A DNA stretch of 64,000 nucleotides from Acidisoma silvae (GTDB taxonomy: Bacteria > Pseudomonadota > Alphaproteobacteria > Acetobacterales > Acetobacteraceae), in the NCBI RefSeq assembly GCF_020618775.1, contig NZ_JAESVB010000006.1:62001-126000 (forward strand), read 5' to 3'. Positions 45,261-54,490 of this stretch are shown here, piece after piece. The stretch's first letter is position 1. Each line of letters opens with the position of its first letter. Below the pieces are notes generated by a model. It saw only the letters and a program-made list of their open reading frames with translations, was not told where the DNA came from and ran no database searches. The translations under genes were made by a program, and so were the position numbers.

Positions 45261-45497
45261 ATGCCCGTGACCTTATCCATCAAGAATGCTCCTGACGACG
45301 TCGTTCAGCGGCTGCGTGAGCGCGCCGAGCGGCATCATCGCTCGCTGCAAGGCGAATTGCTGTCGATTATCGAAGCGGCGGCGCAAGAGCCTGCCGCGAC
45401 AAACGTTGCAGAACTTCGGGCGGAAATCCGCCTGTTAGACCTTCAGACACCCAGCGAATCCGTGGCAATTCTGCGCGCCGACCGCGATGGCCGTTAA
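45261..45497 (+). CDS. FitA-like ribbon-helix-helix antitoxin
   Basis: The 78-residue product has an Arc/MetJ-type ribbon then helices (MPVTLSIKNAPDDVVQRLRE, then HHRSLQGELLSIIEAAA) and a flexible C-terminal tail that normally wraps the toxin. An upstream in-frame ATG at 45225 would overlap the operator; 45261 is preferred. It overlaps the PIN toxin gene by 11 bases. It should bind and silence the toxin and repress the operon. Confidence 0.85.
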   Translation: MPVTLSIKNAPDDVVQRLRERAERHHRSLQGELLSIIEAAAQEPAATNVAELRAEIRLLDLQTPSESVAILRADRDGR

Positions 45498-45870
45498 GGT
45501 CATCGATGCCTCTGCCGTCGCAGCCTTTCTATTTGACGAACCCGAAGCGGACATTATCGCACAACGGATAGCGGGCGCCAGACTGGTCGCGCCAACGCTC
45601 CTCGGCTTCGAACTGGCGAATGTGTGCCTGATTAAAGGTCGGCGGCACCCTGACAAAAGGCCCGCGCTATTACGCAGCTTCGGCTTGCGTCATCGACTGG
45701 GCATTCAGGAACTCACCGTCGATTACGATGCAAGTCTTGCGCTTGCCCTGGCAACCGGCCTCACGGTCTATGACGCAAGCTATCTCTGGCTATCTCAGGA
45801 ACTGAAAGCCGAGCTGATCACGCTTGACCGGCAGCTTGCCGCTGCAATCACGCAAGCAGCCAAGGACTGA
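45487..45870 (+). CDS. PIN-domain toxin (VapC/FitB family)
   Basis: The 127-residue product is a single PIN ribonuclease: acidic residues D7 (VIDASAV), Glu in LGFELANVC, Asp in VYDASYLWLS and Asp in ITLDRQL form the metal site. It cuts tRNA or rRNA when free of its antitoxin. The genes overlap by 11 bases, as is usual for coupled pairs. The pair lies directly after the phosphonate operon. A chromosomal stabilising role is possible. Confidence 0.9.
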   Translation: MAVKVIDASAVAAFLFDEPEADIIAQRIAGARLVAPTLLGFELANVCLIKGRRHPDKRPALLRSFGLRHRLGIQELTVDYDASLALALATGLTVYDASYLWLSQELKAELITLDRQLAAAITQAAKD

Positions 45871-45876
45871 CGCCTC

Positions 45877-47715
45877 TCAGTCCCCGGCGCGCTTGTCTGC
45901 CAGATTCCAGCCGGCATGGGTCAGCTGGACCATATCGGCCGAGGGGCGCAGCGGCGCCGCCACGACACGGTCACGGCCCTGGTCCTTGGCGAGATACAGC
46001 GCCTTGTCCGCCGTCGGCAGCAATTCGTTCGCGCGGCTGCAATTCTCAGGCATGGAGGCGACGCCGAAGGAGGCCGTGACGGTGATGCCGTTCGAGGTGG
46101 TAGCGCCGATCGCGGTGCGGATCTGCTCGGCCCGCGCCACCGCCACCTCCAGCGTCGTATCCGGCAGCAGAATCGCCAGTTCCTCGCCACCATAGCGGCA
46201 GGCGATATCGGCCGGCCGCAGAGAGGCCAGAACCGCGCCTGCGGTGTCGCGCAGCGCCAGATCGCCGGCCGCATGGCCGTAGCGGTCGTTCAAATTCTTG
46301 AAATGGTCGAGGTCCAGCATGATGACCGAGACAGGCGTGCGCCGCCGCTCGGCATCCGTCGTCAAGCGCTCCAGCATCTCTTCCAGGAAACGGCGGTTGT
46401 AGAGGCTGGTTAGCGGGTCGCGCAGCGCCTGATTGCGCAGGCGCTCTCTCAGCACGATATTCGACAGCGCCAGCGACATGGCATCGGCCAGGGCAATGGC
46501 GATGGGCTGGATGCGTTTCAGCGTCTCGGCATCGCGCAGGCTGTCGCCGCGCAGGATCAGCAGGCCGTGAATCTCGCCCCGCGCGACGATGGGAATCTCG
46601 AAGGCCGTGCCGGAACAATCGCTATGGGCGCAGCGGAGCGCCTGCTCCCCGCGTCCGTTCAGATGCGGCTTGCCGCGTTTCAGCGCCCAGCAACTGTCCG
46701 GCGCGATATGCAGCGGCGGCGCATCGGCACCCGACGCGCCCCATTCCGTCGCGAAATCCAGCCGGTCGCGCGAATTGTTGAAAACGTAAAGCGCCCCGCC
46801 GAAATCGCCCAGAAGCTCGGTCGCGGTCGCCCGCAGCACGGCATTGGCGTCTTCGCTGGTGGCGGCGCTTTGCAGGATCTCCGTCATGCCAAACAGGGTT
46901 TCCACCTCCCGGCGCGCCACGAGGCTGGCGCCGATCGCGGCCTCACGGCCCTTGGCCTCTCGCCGGCTGGTGGCGAAAGCATAGGAGGTCGCGGCAATAG
47001 CGATGATGGCGCCAAGCAGGTTGATGAGCAAAATGAGGTTCTGCTCGGCCGCGATCCGGCGCCAGTCGGCATCGACCTTGGCACTGCGATAATCGAGATA
47101 GCCGCCGATCATGGTTTGCAGCTGCGCCATCAACTGCGACGTCTGGGCCTTGGTAAGAACGGTTTCCGCCTGATCCGATTCATGATCCATGGCGAGGATT
47201 ACAGCCTGCGACCAGGCCGCGCGCAGGGTAGCGATGCGGTCGGTCACCGGATGCGCCGTCGTCTCCCCCAGATTTTGGGACAAGGCGTGATCGTCTATAT
47301 CTTTGAAGATATCGCCTTCGGCATTGTTCAGTTCGCTGACGCCGCGCACATAGGCCGCGAAATCGGTGGGCTGAGCCGAAAGCACAACGCCGCGGACACC
47401 GCTTTGCGTGTCGAGAAGCGCGAATTGCACCAGACGGATGTCACGGGTTGCCCAGACATAGGCGCGGAGCTGCGTCTGATCGTCCCGGCTGATGACATAA
47501 GCGATGACGGTGGATACCCCCATCACCGCGACGAAAGCGATGATGATGCTGGACAGATGGCGGCGTGCGAAACCGATCCCAGCCTTGGCGGCCCAGGTCA
47601 GGTTCGGCTTCAAAGAACTAATACTCTTTTGGATAGCACCGACCACCGGACCTACTCGCTTGGGCTTAAACCTCCTATAGCCGAATAATGTGAGACAGAA
47701 ATAGGAAAGCTGCAT
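45877..47715 (-). CDS. Membrane diguanylate cyclase (CHASE3-GAF-GGDEF)
   Basis: The protein has two membrane helices (SIIIAFVAVMGVSTVIAYVI; ILLINLLGAIIAIAATSYAF) flanking a helical CHASE3-like sensor. A GAF domain follows (ATATELLGDFGGALYVFNN ... CSGTAFEIPIVARGEIHG). The C-terminal GGDEF domain carries an active-site GGEEL in CRYGGEELAILL and an intact inhibitory RxxD site (RPAD, 5 residues before). It makes cyclic di-GMP. The exact start is unclear: ATG 47715 is used; AGGAGG lies well downstream, so a later GTG at 47646 is possible. Confidence 0.85.
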   Translation of the reverse strand: MQLSYFCLTLFGYRRFKPKRVGPVVGAIQKSISSLKPNLTWAAKAGIGFARRHLSSIIIAFVAVMGVSTVIAYVISRDDQTQLRAYVWATRDIRLVQFALLDTQSGVRGVVLSAQPTDFAAYVRGVSELNNAEGDIFKDIDDHALSQNLGETTAHPVTDRIATLRAAWSQAVILAMDHESDQAETVLTKAQTSQLMAQLQTMIGGYLDYRSAKVDADWRRIAAEQNLILLINLLGAIIAIAATSYAFATSRREAKGREAAIGASLVARREVETLFGMTEILQSAATSEDANAVLRATATELLGDFGGALYVFNNSRDRLDFATEWGASGADAPPLHIAPDSCWALKRGKPHLNGRGEQALRCAHSDCSGTAFEIPIVARGEIHGLLILRGDSLRDAETLKRIQPIAIALADAMSLALSNIVLRERLRNQALRDPLTSLYNRRFLEEMLERLTTDAERRRTPVSVIMLDLDHFKNLNDRYGHAAGDLALRDTAGAVLASLRPADIACRYGGEELAILLPDTTLEVAVARAEQIRTAIGATTSNGITVTASFGVASMPENCSRANELLPTADKALYLAKDQGRDRVVAAPLRPSADMVQLTHAGWNLADKRAGD

Positions 47716-47776
47716 CTTGGGTGCGGCGCTGCAATCCCGTATGGAGCGAAAACTCGATCCACTTGGGAATCCAACC

Positions 47777-48223
47777 ATGAATTGCCGCCCCTTCGTGATG
47801 CTGGCTCTGCTCGGTGCCCCTCTTGCGGCCTGTGCCGGAAGCCAGCAGCAGGTTTATCCTCAGCCCTATATCGGCAAGGCAATGCCCATTCAGGTAACGC
47901 CCGAGACCCAGGCGGCCTTCAAGGCGCGCACGATCGTCACGCCGCCGCATGGCAAAGTGCAGGACTTGGCCGAGGCCTATATCGCCAGCTCGGTCGCGCA
48001 TCCGAGCAGCGCCAAATTCGCTGGCGAGTTCGAATCCAACGGCAAAAGCGTCGCACTTTGCGGATTCGTGCAATATCGCGGCAAGGATAACAGCCTGACC
48101 GGCTGGCGGCCCTTCTTCGTGGAATGGACGGCGCATCACGCCAAGGGCGTCAACGCGCCTTATTACAGTGCCGATGACGAGATGGCGAAGCTCTGCGGCC
48201 CGATGACACCGCCCGCGCAGTAG
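47777..48223 (+). CDS. Small lipoprotein, function unknown
   Basis: The 148-residue product starts at ATG 47777, with the lipoprotein signal MLALLGAPLAACAG (lipobox LAAC). The mature part is a mixed fold with AEAYIASSVAHPSSAKFAGEF, then CGFVQYRGKDNSLTGWRPFFV and a lone Cys near the end, so a disulfide with the earlier Cys is possible. No family is recognised. It is divergent from the diguanylate cyclase with about 60 bases between starts, so common control is possible. Confidence 0.65.
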   Translation: MNCRPFVMLALLGAPLAACAGSQQQVYPQPYIGKAMPIQVTPETQAAFKARTIVTPPHGKVQDLAEAYIASSVAHPSSAKFAGEFESNGKSVALCGFVQYRGKDNSLTGWRPFFVEWTAHHAKGVNAPYYSADDEMAKLCGPMTPPAQ

Positions 48224-48231
48224 ACCTAGTC

Positions 48232-48690
48232 CTACGGGCTAGAAGCTTTCCAGTATTCGGCGAAATAGCCCTGCGCATCGAGTGGCGCGGGGCTGGTCGG
48301 CACCGCCTGGCCTGCCGCGCAATGCCATTGATACCGCGTGTCGTGACCGGTGATATAGGCCGGCACGAAAGCCGCCTGCGGGTTGGCCGCGCAATACTGG
48401 GTGACGCCCGGCAGGCTGGTTGCCTTGTCCGCCTTGCCGCAAGGCAGGTTGGCGCCGACACTGCACATCATCGGCTGTCCGGCGGCGCAGCGGAACACGG
48501 TCATCGTCGTCACGACGGCCGCCGGCATCTGCGTATAGCCGAAGCCTCGGCGCGCTGCATTGATCAGGCTCGGCGGCAAAGGCTTCGGCGCGGCGTCCGT
48601 CTGGCCAGGACGGCAGAGCTGCATATTGGCCGCCATGGCCGGCAACGCACTTAACAGTACGAGACCGCCGGCTGCCAGAAGCGCCTTCAT
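48232..48690 (-). CDS. Small secreted Cys-containing protein, function unknown
   Basis: The 152-residue product has a signal peptide (LLAAGGLVLLSALPAMAAN) and six cysteines in the mature part, arranged as C-R-P, R-C-A-A-G, M-M-C, L-P-C-G, Q-Y-C-A and H-C-A-A-G. Repeated C-A-A-G and C-A-A-N motifs suggest disulfide-bonded repeats. The start codon overlaps the stop of the upstream deaminase gene (ATGA). No family recognised. It is exported and probably periplasmic. Confidence 0.6.
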   Translation of the reverse strand: MKALLAAGGLVLLSALPAMAANMQLCRPGQTDAAPKPLPPSLINAARRGFGYTQMPAAVVTTMTVFRCAAGQPMMCSVGANLPCGKADKATSLPGVTQYCAANPQAAFVPAYITGHDTRYQWHCAAGQAVPTSPAPLDAQGYFAEYWKASSP

Positions 48691-49409
48691 GCCGGGCGCA
48701 GCGCTTCGTCAGCGATCACGATCAGATCGGGATGGCCGCACAGCGCCGTCACCGGCCAGGCCGGATCGGTCTTGCCGGCCAGCAGCCTGGCGAGCGCATC
48801 GGCCTTCGCCGCGCCCGAGACCATCAGCAGGATGCGCCGCGCCCCGCGCAGCATGCCGACGCCCATGGTGACGCCCTCACCCGGCACCGTGAAACCGTCC
48901 TCGAAATAGGCCGCATTGGCGGCGCGCGTCTCTTCCGTCAGCGGCACGATATGCGTGCCCTCGGTCCAGGCGACACCCGGTTCGTTGAAGGCGATATGGC
49001 CGTTGCCGCCGAGGCCGAGGATGGCGAAATCCAGCCCGCCGCGCGCAGCCACCGCCGCGTCATGGGCGCGGGCTTCGGCCAGGATATCGGGCGCGTCGCC
49101 CTGCAGCAGGCGGATATGGTCGGCCGGGATCAGGGATTCGTCGAGAAAATACCGGCCCAGGAAAGCCGCGAAACTATGGCTGTCCGTTTGAGAAATGCCG
49201 ACATATTCGTCGAGATTGAAATAATGGCCTGCGCTGAGATCGACCTCGCCCGCCGCCTGCAAGGCCAGCAGCTGCTGGTAGAGGCCAACGGGCGTCATGC
49301 CGGTGGGCAGCGCGATGGCGGGCGCGTCGATCTGGGCCAGGCAATCCACCACATGGGCTGCCGCCCGCGCCGCAAATGCCTCCGGTCCCGCCGTCCATTC
49401 GATCTGCAT
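48687..49409 (-). CDS. nagB: Glucosamine-6-phosphate deaminase
   Basis: Converts glucosamine-6-phosphate to fructose-6-phosphate and ammonia. The 240-residue product has the NagB motifs ALPTGMTPVGLYQQL, HYFNLDEYVGI (catalytic Asp region), GLGGNGHIAFNEPG (general base/active-site His), and a C-terminal LLMVSGAAKADAL. The related 6-phosphogluconolactonases lack the LDEYVG motif. GAGGAC precedes ATG 49409. No other amino-sugar genes are near; a small secreted protein overlaps downstream. Confidence 0.9.
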   Translation of the reverse strand: MQIEWTAGPEAFAARAAAHVVDCLAQIDAPAIALPTGMTPVGLYQQLLALQAAGEVDLSAGHYFNLDEYVGISQTDSHSFAAFLGRYFLDESLIPADHIRLLQGDAPDILAEARAHDAAVAARGGLDFAILGLGGNGHIAFNEPGVAWTEGTHIVPLTEETRAANAAYFEDGFTVPGEGVTMGVGMLRGARRILLMVSGAAKADALARLLAGKTDPAWPVTALCGHPDLIVIADEALRPA

Positions 49410-49486
49410 GAAAACCCGTCCTCACATCCGATGGTTGCGGTCTTCTAGCGGCACGCGGCGGCCTCATCAAACCGCAATGATCCCGC

Positions 49487-50686
49487 CTAGCGCGCGGCTG
49501 GCCGGCGGTAGGACCGGCTCTCCCAGATGGCGACGACGATCAGCACGGCGCTGGTCGCGAGATTGACCGCCAGCAGGCTTTGCCCGGCGGACCAAAGTGC
49601 CACGCCGATCATCAAGGCGAGGCCCACAAGATGCGACAGCGGCAGGCGGCCGATCAGCGCCTGTTTGAAGGCGATATTGCCCATCAGGAACAGAATGGGC
49701 GCGCCCAGCAGCACCAGCAGTTCCGCCGGACCGGCCGGCCGGCCGGCTTCTGCCAAAGTCATGTCGTCAGCCACCGCGCCCAGAATGACGGCGGCAATGA
49801 TGATCGCATGAACATAGGTATAGAGCACGCGGGCGATGCGGCCGGGATCGGCGGCTTCGGCGATATGCCGGCTGCCGCGTTCGGCGCCGCTGTCGAAATA
49901 GATCCACCACATGGCGGCGGTGCCCAGAAAGGCGGCCAGGAATCCCCAGAGAATGGGCGGCGACCACTGCGCCTCGAAAAAGGTCGCGCCTGTCACGGTG
50001 ATGGATTCGCCAAGCGCGATCAGCACGAAACCGGCGCAGCGCTCGGCCAGATGGGCGCCGTCGATATCCCAGTCCGACGTCACGGACCGGCCCAGGACCG
50101 GCACCCAGAAACCGGCCCAAGCGGAGCCGAGGTCCAGTACCAATGCCAGCAGCCAGAGGGCAAAGCGCGTTTCGCCGCCCGCGAGGCCGCCGGCGATCCA
50201 CAGCACGGCGGTCGCCACCATCCAGATCGTGATGCGCAGGAAATTGCGGAAATTGCTGCGGCTGCGCCCATACAGCGCCCAGAGCATGAAGAGCGAGCGG
50301 CCTACCTGCATCACGGCATAGCTGGCCGCGAAGACCAGGCCGCGCGCGCCGAAAGCGTCCGGGATCGATGCCGCCAGAACCAGTCCGCCCAGCATCAGCG
50401 CCAGCAGCAGCAGGCGAACGGGCGGACGATCAGGGTCCAGCCAATTCGTCACCCAGCTGGTATCGATCCAGATCCACCACATGGCGCCGAAGAGCAGCAG
50501 CGTATGCAGCGCCTTGATGCCGGAAGGCTCGGGCAGAAGGCTATGCGACAGCTGGGTAACCGCGAAGACGAAGACGAGGTCGAAGAACAGTTCGATATTC
50601 GTCACCCGCTGCCCTGCCGGGTCATCCCGGTGGCGCGACAGATCCTCGCGCGAGGAAAGGAAGCGTTTGGTCAAAGCATGCAGCAC
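49487..50686 (-). CDS. LtrA-family membrane protein
   Basis: The 399-residue product has about 11 hydrophobic helices and the low-temperature-requirement (LtrA) signatures: R-V-T-N-I-E-L-F-F-D-L-V-F-V-F-A-V-T-Q start, LGESITVTGATFF, and WWIYFDSGAERGS. LtrA was named from a Listeria low-temperature mutant; its transport role is unknown. It starts at ATG 50686 and lies 36 bases after the glycosyltransferase gene end. It is a single-gene unit. Confidence 0.92.
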   Translation of the reverse strand: MLHALTKRFLSSREDLSRHRDDPAGQRVTNIELFFDLVFVFAVTQLSHSLLPEPSGIKALHTLLLFGAMWWIWIDTSWVTNWLDPDRPPVRLLLLALMLGGLVLAASIPDAFGARGLVFAASYAVMQVGRSLFMLWALYGRSRSNFRNFLRITIWMVATAVLWIAGGLAGGETRFALWLLALVLDLGSAWAGFWVPVLGRSVTSDWDIDGAHLAERCAGFVLIALGESITVTGATFFEAQWSPPILWGFLAAFLGTAAMWWIYFDSGAERGSRHIAEAADPGRIARVLYTYVHAIIIAAVILGAVADDMTLAEAGRPAGPAELLVLLGAPILFLMGNIAFKQALIGRLPLSHLVGLALMIGVALWSAGQSLLAVNLATSAVLIVVAIWESRSYRRPAAR

Positions 50687-50722
50687 AGTCCATTCTCCGG
50701 CGCGGCTGGGATCAGGCCGAGA

Positions 50723-53700
50723 TTAGGCGCCGTCCGAGGAAAGCACACGTTTCTTGGGGGCGGCATCGGCAGCGGCCAGGCTGGCGCCTGCCACCTGGGC
50801 CACAAGCGACGCCTTCGCCTGGCGCGGGCGTGGCGTGGCGCGGACAGCAGCCGTTGCAATCACATCCAAGGCAGCGCGCCGCCGCGCCGCCTGCGCCCCC
50901 AGCGTGCCGTCGCGCAGCAATGCCGCCCGCCCTTGCAGGGCCATGGCCATGCGTAAATCCGGCCGGCGGATCAGCCCGGCCAGCGCATGATACCATTGCC
51001 CGGTATCGGCCGCGAGAAAGCCGCCGGATTCGACCCCCTCCAGGCTCAGTGGCTGCGCCAGCCGCCTGTCGGCAATGGGATGATAGGCCGCCATGTCGGA
51101 CGCGACCGTGGGCAAGCCCAGCGCCGCATAATCCAGCATCTTGATGGAGGACTTGCAGCGGTTAAAGGCAGTGTCGACCAGCGGGGCGAGGCCGATGGCC
51201 CAGGGCTCGCGCCGGTGCAGATCCGTCAGCCAGCCGACGAAAGCCGGATAGGACAGCCCGGCGCGGCGCGGCACGTCCACACGCCGCACAAAGGACGGCA
51301 GGGTGCCCGGCCCGACCACGCCCACGATGTCGATCGAAATGCGGTCCCCGAATGTATCATTCAGGCGGCTGAGCGCCGGCAGGATCAGGTCTAGGTCTGA
51401 CCCATGCGTCGCGGTGCCCATATAGAGGATACGCACCGGCCCGGTCTGCACGCCCGCCGCCGCTTGAGCCTGCAAGCCGGCAAGGTCCATGCCGGCGGCC
51501 TCCAGCGACCATAGGTTTTCATCCAGGCCGTTCGGCACGATGTCGATCGCCGCCGCGCCGCCCGGCACCAGGTTCTCCAGCCGCTCGCCCAGGCGCGGGG
51601 TCGAAACATGAACGCGGGCAGCGCCCGACAGCAGCACAGTGATGCCGGCGGCCAGAGGCCGCAGACGATCCGCCTCCGGATGATCGTCCGGCAGACCGAC
51701 CAGATCATCGTCCAGATCATAAAGTAGCGGCGTGCCGGTAGCGCGCAGATGCGCCAGCAGCGCACGGGCCGCCTTCGGGTCCGGAACGGCGAAGCGCTGC
51801 GCCATCACGAGATCGGATTTGAGGCCGAGCGCATCCTGGGCTGAGGCGATGGTGACCTCCACCTCCCGGCCGGCAGCGGCATGGGACAAGGGCAGCAGGC
51901 CACGGATATAGGTGCAGGCGCTGAGAACGCCGATATCCAGCCGTTCCGGCACCAGGACGACGGACAGCTTGCCCGGCCGGCGCAGGTCGGTCGGTGCGCT
52001 GCTCGTCGTGGAGCGCAAGGCCGGGGCCGACAGAACGGACTGATAGCCGGTGTCGTAGAAACTTGGCGGCAGCTTGGCCGGTAGGGACTTGTCCACCCGC
52101 CGACCGCCCTGCGCCGGCGGATCGACCCGCGCCAGTGCCGACAGCGCGGCGATCACCTGCTCGGGCATCGCGTCGGGCGCGATCAGCCGCGCGCGGGGAT
52201 GGTCGGCCAGGCGCGGACCGAAGGCGCCGAGATTGGAGGCAAGAATGGCGCGGCCCGACAGGATCGCCTGGGTCAGCGTATAGCTCCAGGTCTCGGGCCA
52301 GGTGGCCGGAAACCAGATCACATCCGGATCGACGCGGTCGATCAGCGCCGGCAAAGCCTCGGGCTTATAAATGCCGGTTTCGTGCAGGACGGCGCGTGCC
52401 GCATCGGGGATGCCGCGTTCAACCTTGCCGATCACGGTAATGGCCAGCCGCGCGGGTATGACGCTTTCAGCCAATGCGAGGACGTTTTGCGCGCCCTTGT
52501 GGTCCGCCAGAACCCCAATCACGGCGACGCGCAACGGACGTTCCGCGCCCGCGCGTCCCTTGGTGGAAACGGGTCTGGGGATCGGGCGCGGCGGCACCAA
52601 AGCCGGCATCGCTTCCAGGGGTGCCAATACGGCGCGGTCGGCCAGGCCATAGCGCGCGAGCCGGGCGATACTGTCCTCGGTCGCGCAGAAGACGCGGTCG
52701 GCAAGCCGGTACAGCCAGGCATGTTCCGCGCGCCAGCCGGTGATGTCATGAGCAGCGGTATCGTCCCGCGCCTGGATGCAGCGATCGCAGACGGCCGGCG
52801 CCGGCTCGCCGCAGGAGCGCGCATCCGCCACCGGCAGCAGATTGATGCGCGGGCAGATGCCGAACCAGTCATGCACCGTCACGTCGAAGGGCACGCCCAG
52901 CCCGCGCACCAGCCCGCGCAAATCCAGTTTGAGATTGACCCAGTGCTGCACATGAACGCGGGCGATGCGCAGCGGGGCCAGCAGCGAAAGCACATCCTTC
53001 AGCACCGCGTCCTGCGCCACCTTGGCGGCCAGATCCGGGTCGTCGATTTCGGTCTTGGGCAGGGGAATCAGGTAGTCCAGATGGCCTTCCCCCGCCGGCA
53101 CGCCGAGCGCCACGCCGCGCCCGTCCATCGTGGCGCGGATGACGAGAACATTGGCCCGGCCGAGCGACCGCTGCGCGAGGTCGCGGATATACTGACCGAT
53201 GCCACCGTCATAGGCGTGCTGCACCATCAGGATCGTCGGCAGGCCATTGGTCGCGAAAAGCTGCAACGTGGTCGCGAACCGGAAAGGCAGCGCCTCGTCC
53301 AGCCGCAGATGCAGCGCGACGCGCCGCTGATAGTCCGGCCAGCGGGCGTGCAGAAGCGCCGCATTGGTCGCCCGTTCCGGCACCAGCGTGCCGAAACTGA
53401 CCTCGCCGCGATGATAGACGAAAAGATCGCAGGCCAGCAGATGGCGCCAGCCGGCGGCATTGGCGCGCATGCAATAGTCGCTCTCCTCGCCATAGCCACG
53501 GCCGAAGGTCTTGGCATCCAGCGGTCCCAGCTCGTCCAGCGCGTCCCGGCGCAGATACATGCAGAAGCCGACCGTGGTCGGCGTGAAAACGGCACGGCCG
53601 GCATTGGCGCCGGCACAGGCGGCGTCGATCGCTTCCAGGCTTTCGCCGAAGGGCAAGGGGCCGCCGGGTACCCCGGGATAGGAACAGAGCGTCGCGTTAT

Positions 53701-54490
53701 TGGACAGCGGGGAGACGCTGGCGATTTTAGAATGGCTATAGGCTTGGCCGGCCAGGCGGCTCAGCCAGCCGGACGGCACCGCCGCATCGGCATTGAGCAG
53801 CACCACGTCGCGGCTGCCGGCTTCCTTGATGCCGCGATTGGCGGAGCCGACAAAGCCGCGATTGCGTGGATTGCGCAGCAGATGGATGAAGCCTCTGGCT
53901 GCCAGCCGATCAAGATACCGGGAGAGTTCCGGTTCGGGCGAGCAATCATCGATCACGATGATGCGGTGCAAAAGCCCCGGACGCCCAGGCCGCTTATCGC
54001 GCAGCACGCTGCGCAGGCAGTTCTGTGTTTCCGCGATGCCGCGATAGACCGGAATGACGATATCGACCGCGACATCGGCCGGCGGCTCATGGAAGGCCGC
54101 GCGGGACGGCATGGCGTCGGCCACGGAAAAAGGACGCTGGGTGGGAAGGCCCCGCGCCCGACCGAAGCGGAGATGATAGAGCAGCGGCTCGCTGCGCGCT
54201 TCCGGCACCTGATCGACATAGAAGCCGACGTCGAAATTGGGGTGTGGATCGCGCCCTTCCGCCACGCCGAAGGTCGCATAGTGATGCAGCGCCTGAATCC
54301 CGGCCTCCATCACATCCGGATTCTGCAGCAGGTACCAGGTATTGGAAAAGAAGGCGTTCGGATCGCGGCCTTCATAGACGCCCCAGCTGACGTAATGCTG
54401 AAGCGGATCGATCCCCGCCCTGGCGATATCCGGATAGCTCTCCCGATAGAAGTCGGCATCAAAGTAGCGGGCATCGATCTCCGCCAGCAT
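50723..54490 (-). CDS. Large multidomain glycosyltransferase (GT2 plus GT4-like)
   Basis: The 1255-residue protein starts with three copies of a about 35-residue repeat (residues 10-118; FYRESYPDIARAGIDPLQHY and GVYEGRDPN types) that are seen in rhizobial and acetic-acid-bacterial surface glycan proteins. A GT2 domain follows (about 140-400; DIVIPVYRG, VIDDCSPEP, LLNADAAVP). Then come GT4-like domains (about 410-790 and 830-1200; HDWFGICPRI, YMGTATHGSDLD, LGLPTVASDMAAYHP). It may build extracellular or O-antigen-type glycan. No transporter or polymerase is adjacent, so acceptor and role are unknown. Confidence 0.88.
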   Translation of the reverse strand: MLAEIDARYFDADFYRESYPDIARAGIDPLQHYVSWGVYEGRDPNAFFSNTWYLLQNPDVMEAGIQALHHYATFGVAEGRDPHPNFDVGFYVDQVPEARSEPLLYHLRFGRARGLPTQRPFSVADAMPSRAAFHEPPADVAVDIVIPVYRGIAETQNCLRSVLRDKRPGRPGLLHRIIVIDDCSPEPELSRYLDRLAARGFIHLLRNPRNRGFVGSANRGIKEAGSRDVVLLNADAAVPSGWLSRLAGQAYSHSKIASVSPLSNNATLCSYPGVPGGPLPFGESLEAIDAACAGANAGRAVFTPTTVGFCMYLRRDALDELGPLDAKTFGRGYGEESDYCMRANAAGWRHLLACDLFVYHRGEVSFGTLVPERATNAALLHARWPDYQRRVALHLRLDEALPFRFATTLQLFATNGLPTILMVQHAYDGGIGQYIRDLAQRSLGRANVLVIRATMDGRGVALGVPAGEGHLDYLIPLPKTEIDDPDLAAKVAQDAVLKDVLSLLAPLRIARVHVQHWVNLKLDLRGLVRGLGVPFDVTVHDWFGICPRINLLPVADARSCGEPAPAVCDRCIQARDDTAAHDITGWRAEHAWLYRLADRVFCATEDSIARLARYGLADRAVLAPLEAMPALVPPRPIPRPVSTKGRAGAERPLRVAVIGVLADHKGAQNVLALAESVIPARLAITVIGKVERGIPDAARAVLHETGIYKPEALPALIDRVDPDVIWFPATWPETWSYTLTQAILSGRAILASNLGAFGPRLADHPRARLIAPDAMPEQVIAALSALARVDPPAQGGRRVDKSLPAKLPPSFYDTGYQSVLSAPALRSTTSSAPTDLRRPGKLSVVLVPERLDIGVLSACTYIRGLLPLSHAAAGREVEVTIASAQDALGLKSDLVMAQRFAVPDPKAARALLAHLRATGTPLLYDLDDDLVGLPDDHPEADRLRPLAAGITVLLSGAARVHVSTPRLGERLENLVPGGAAAIDIVPNGLDENLWSLEAAGMDLAGLQAQAAAGVQTGPVRILYMGTATHGSDLDLILPALSRLNDTFGDRISIDIVGVVGPGTLPSFVRRVDVPRRAGLSYPAFVGWLTDLHRREPWAIGLAPLVDTAFNRCKSSIKMLDYAALGLPTVASDMAAYHPIADRRLAQPLSLEGVESGGFLAADTGQWYHALAGLIRRPDLRMAMALQGRAALLRDGTLGAQAARRRAALDVIATAAVRATPRPRQAKASLVAQVAGASLAAADAAPKKRVLSSDGA

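Noticed and set aside
46567-47688. 373-codon plus-strand frame across the diguanylate cyclase
   Set aside because: Antisense to the GGDEF protein; no recognisable domain.
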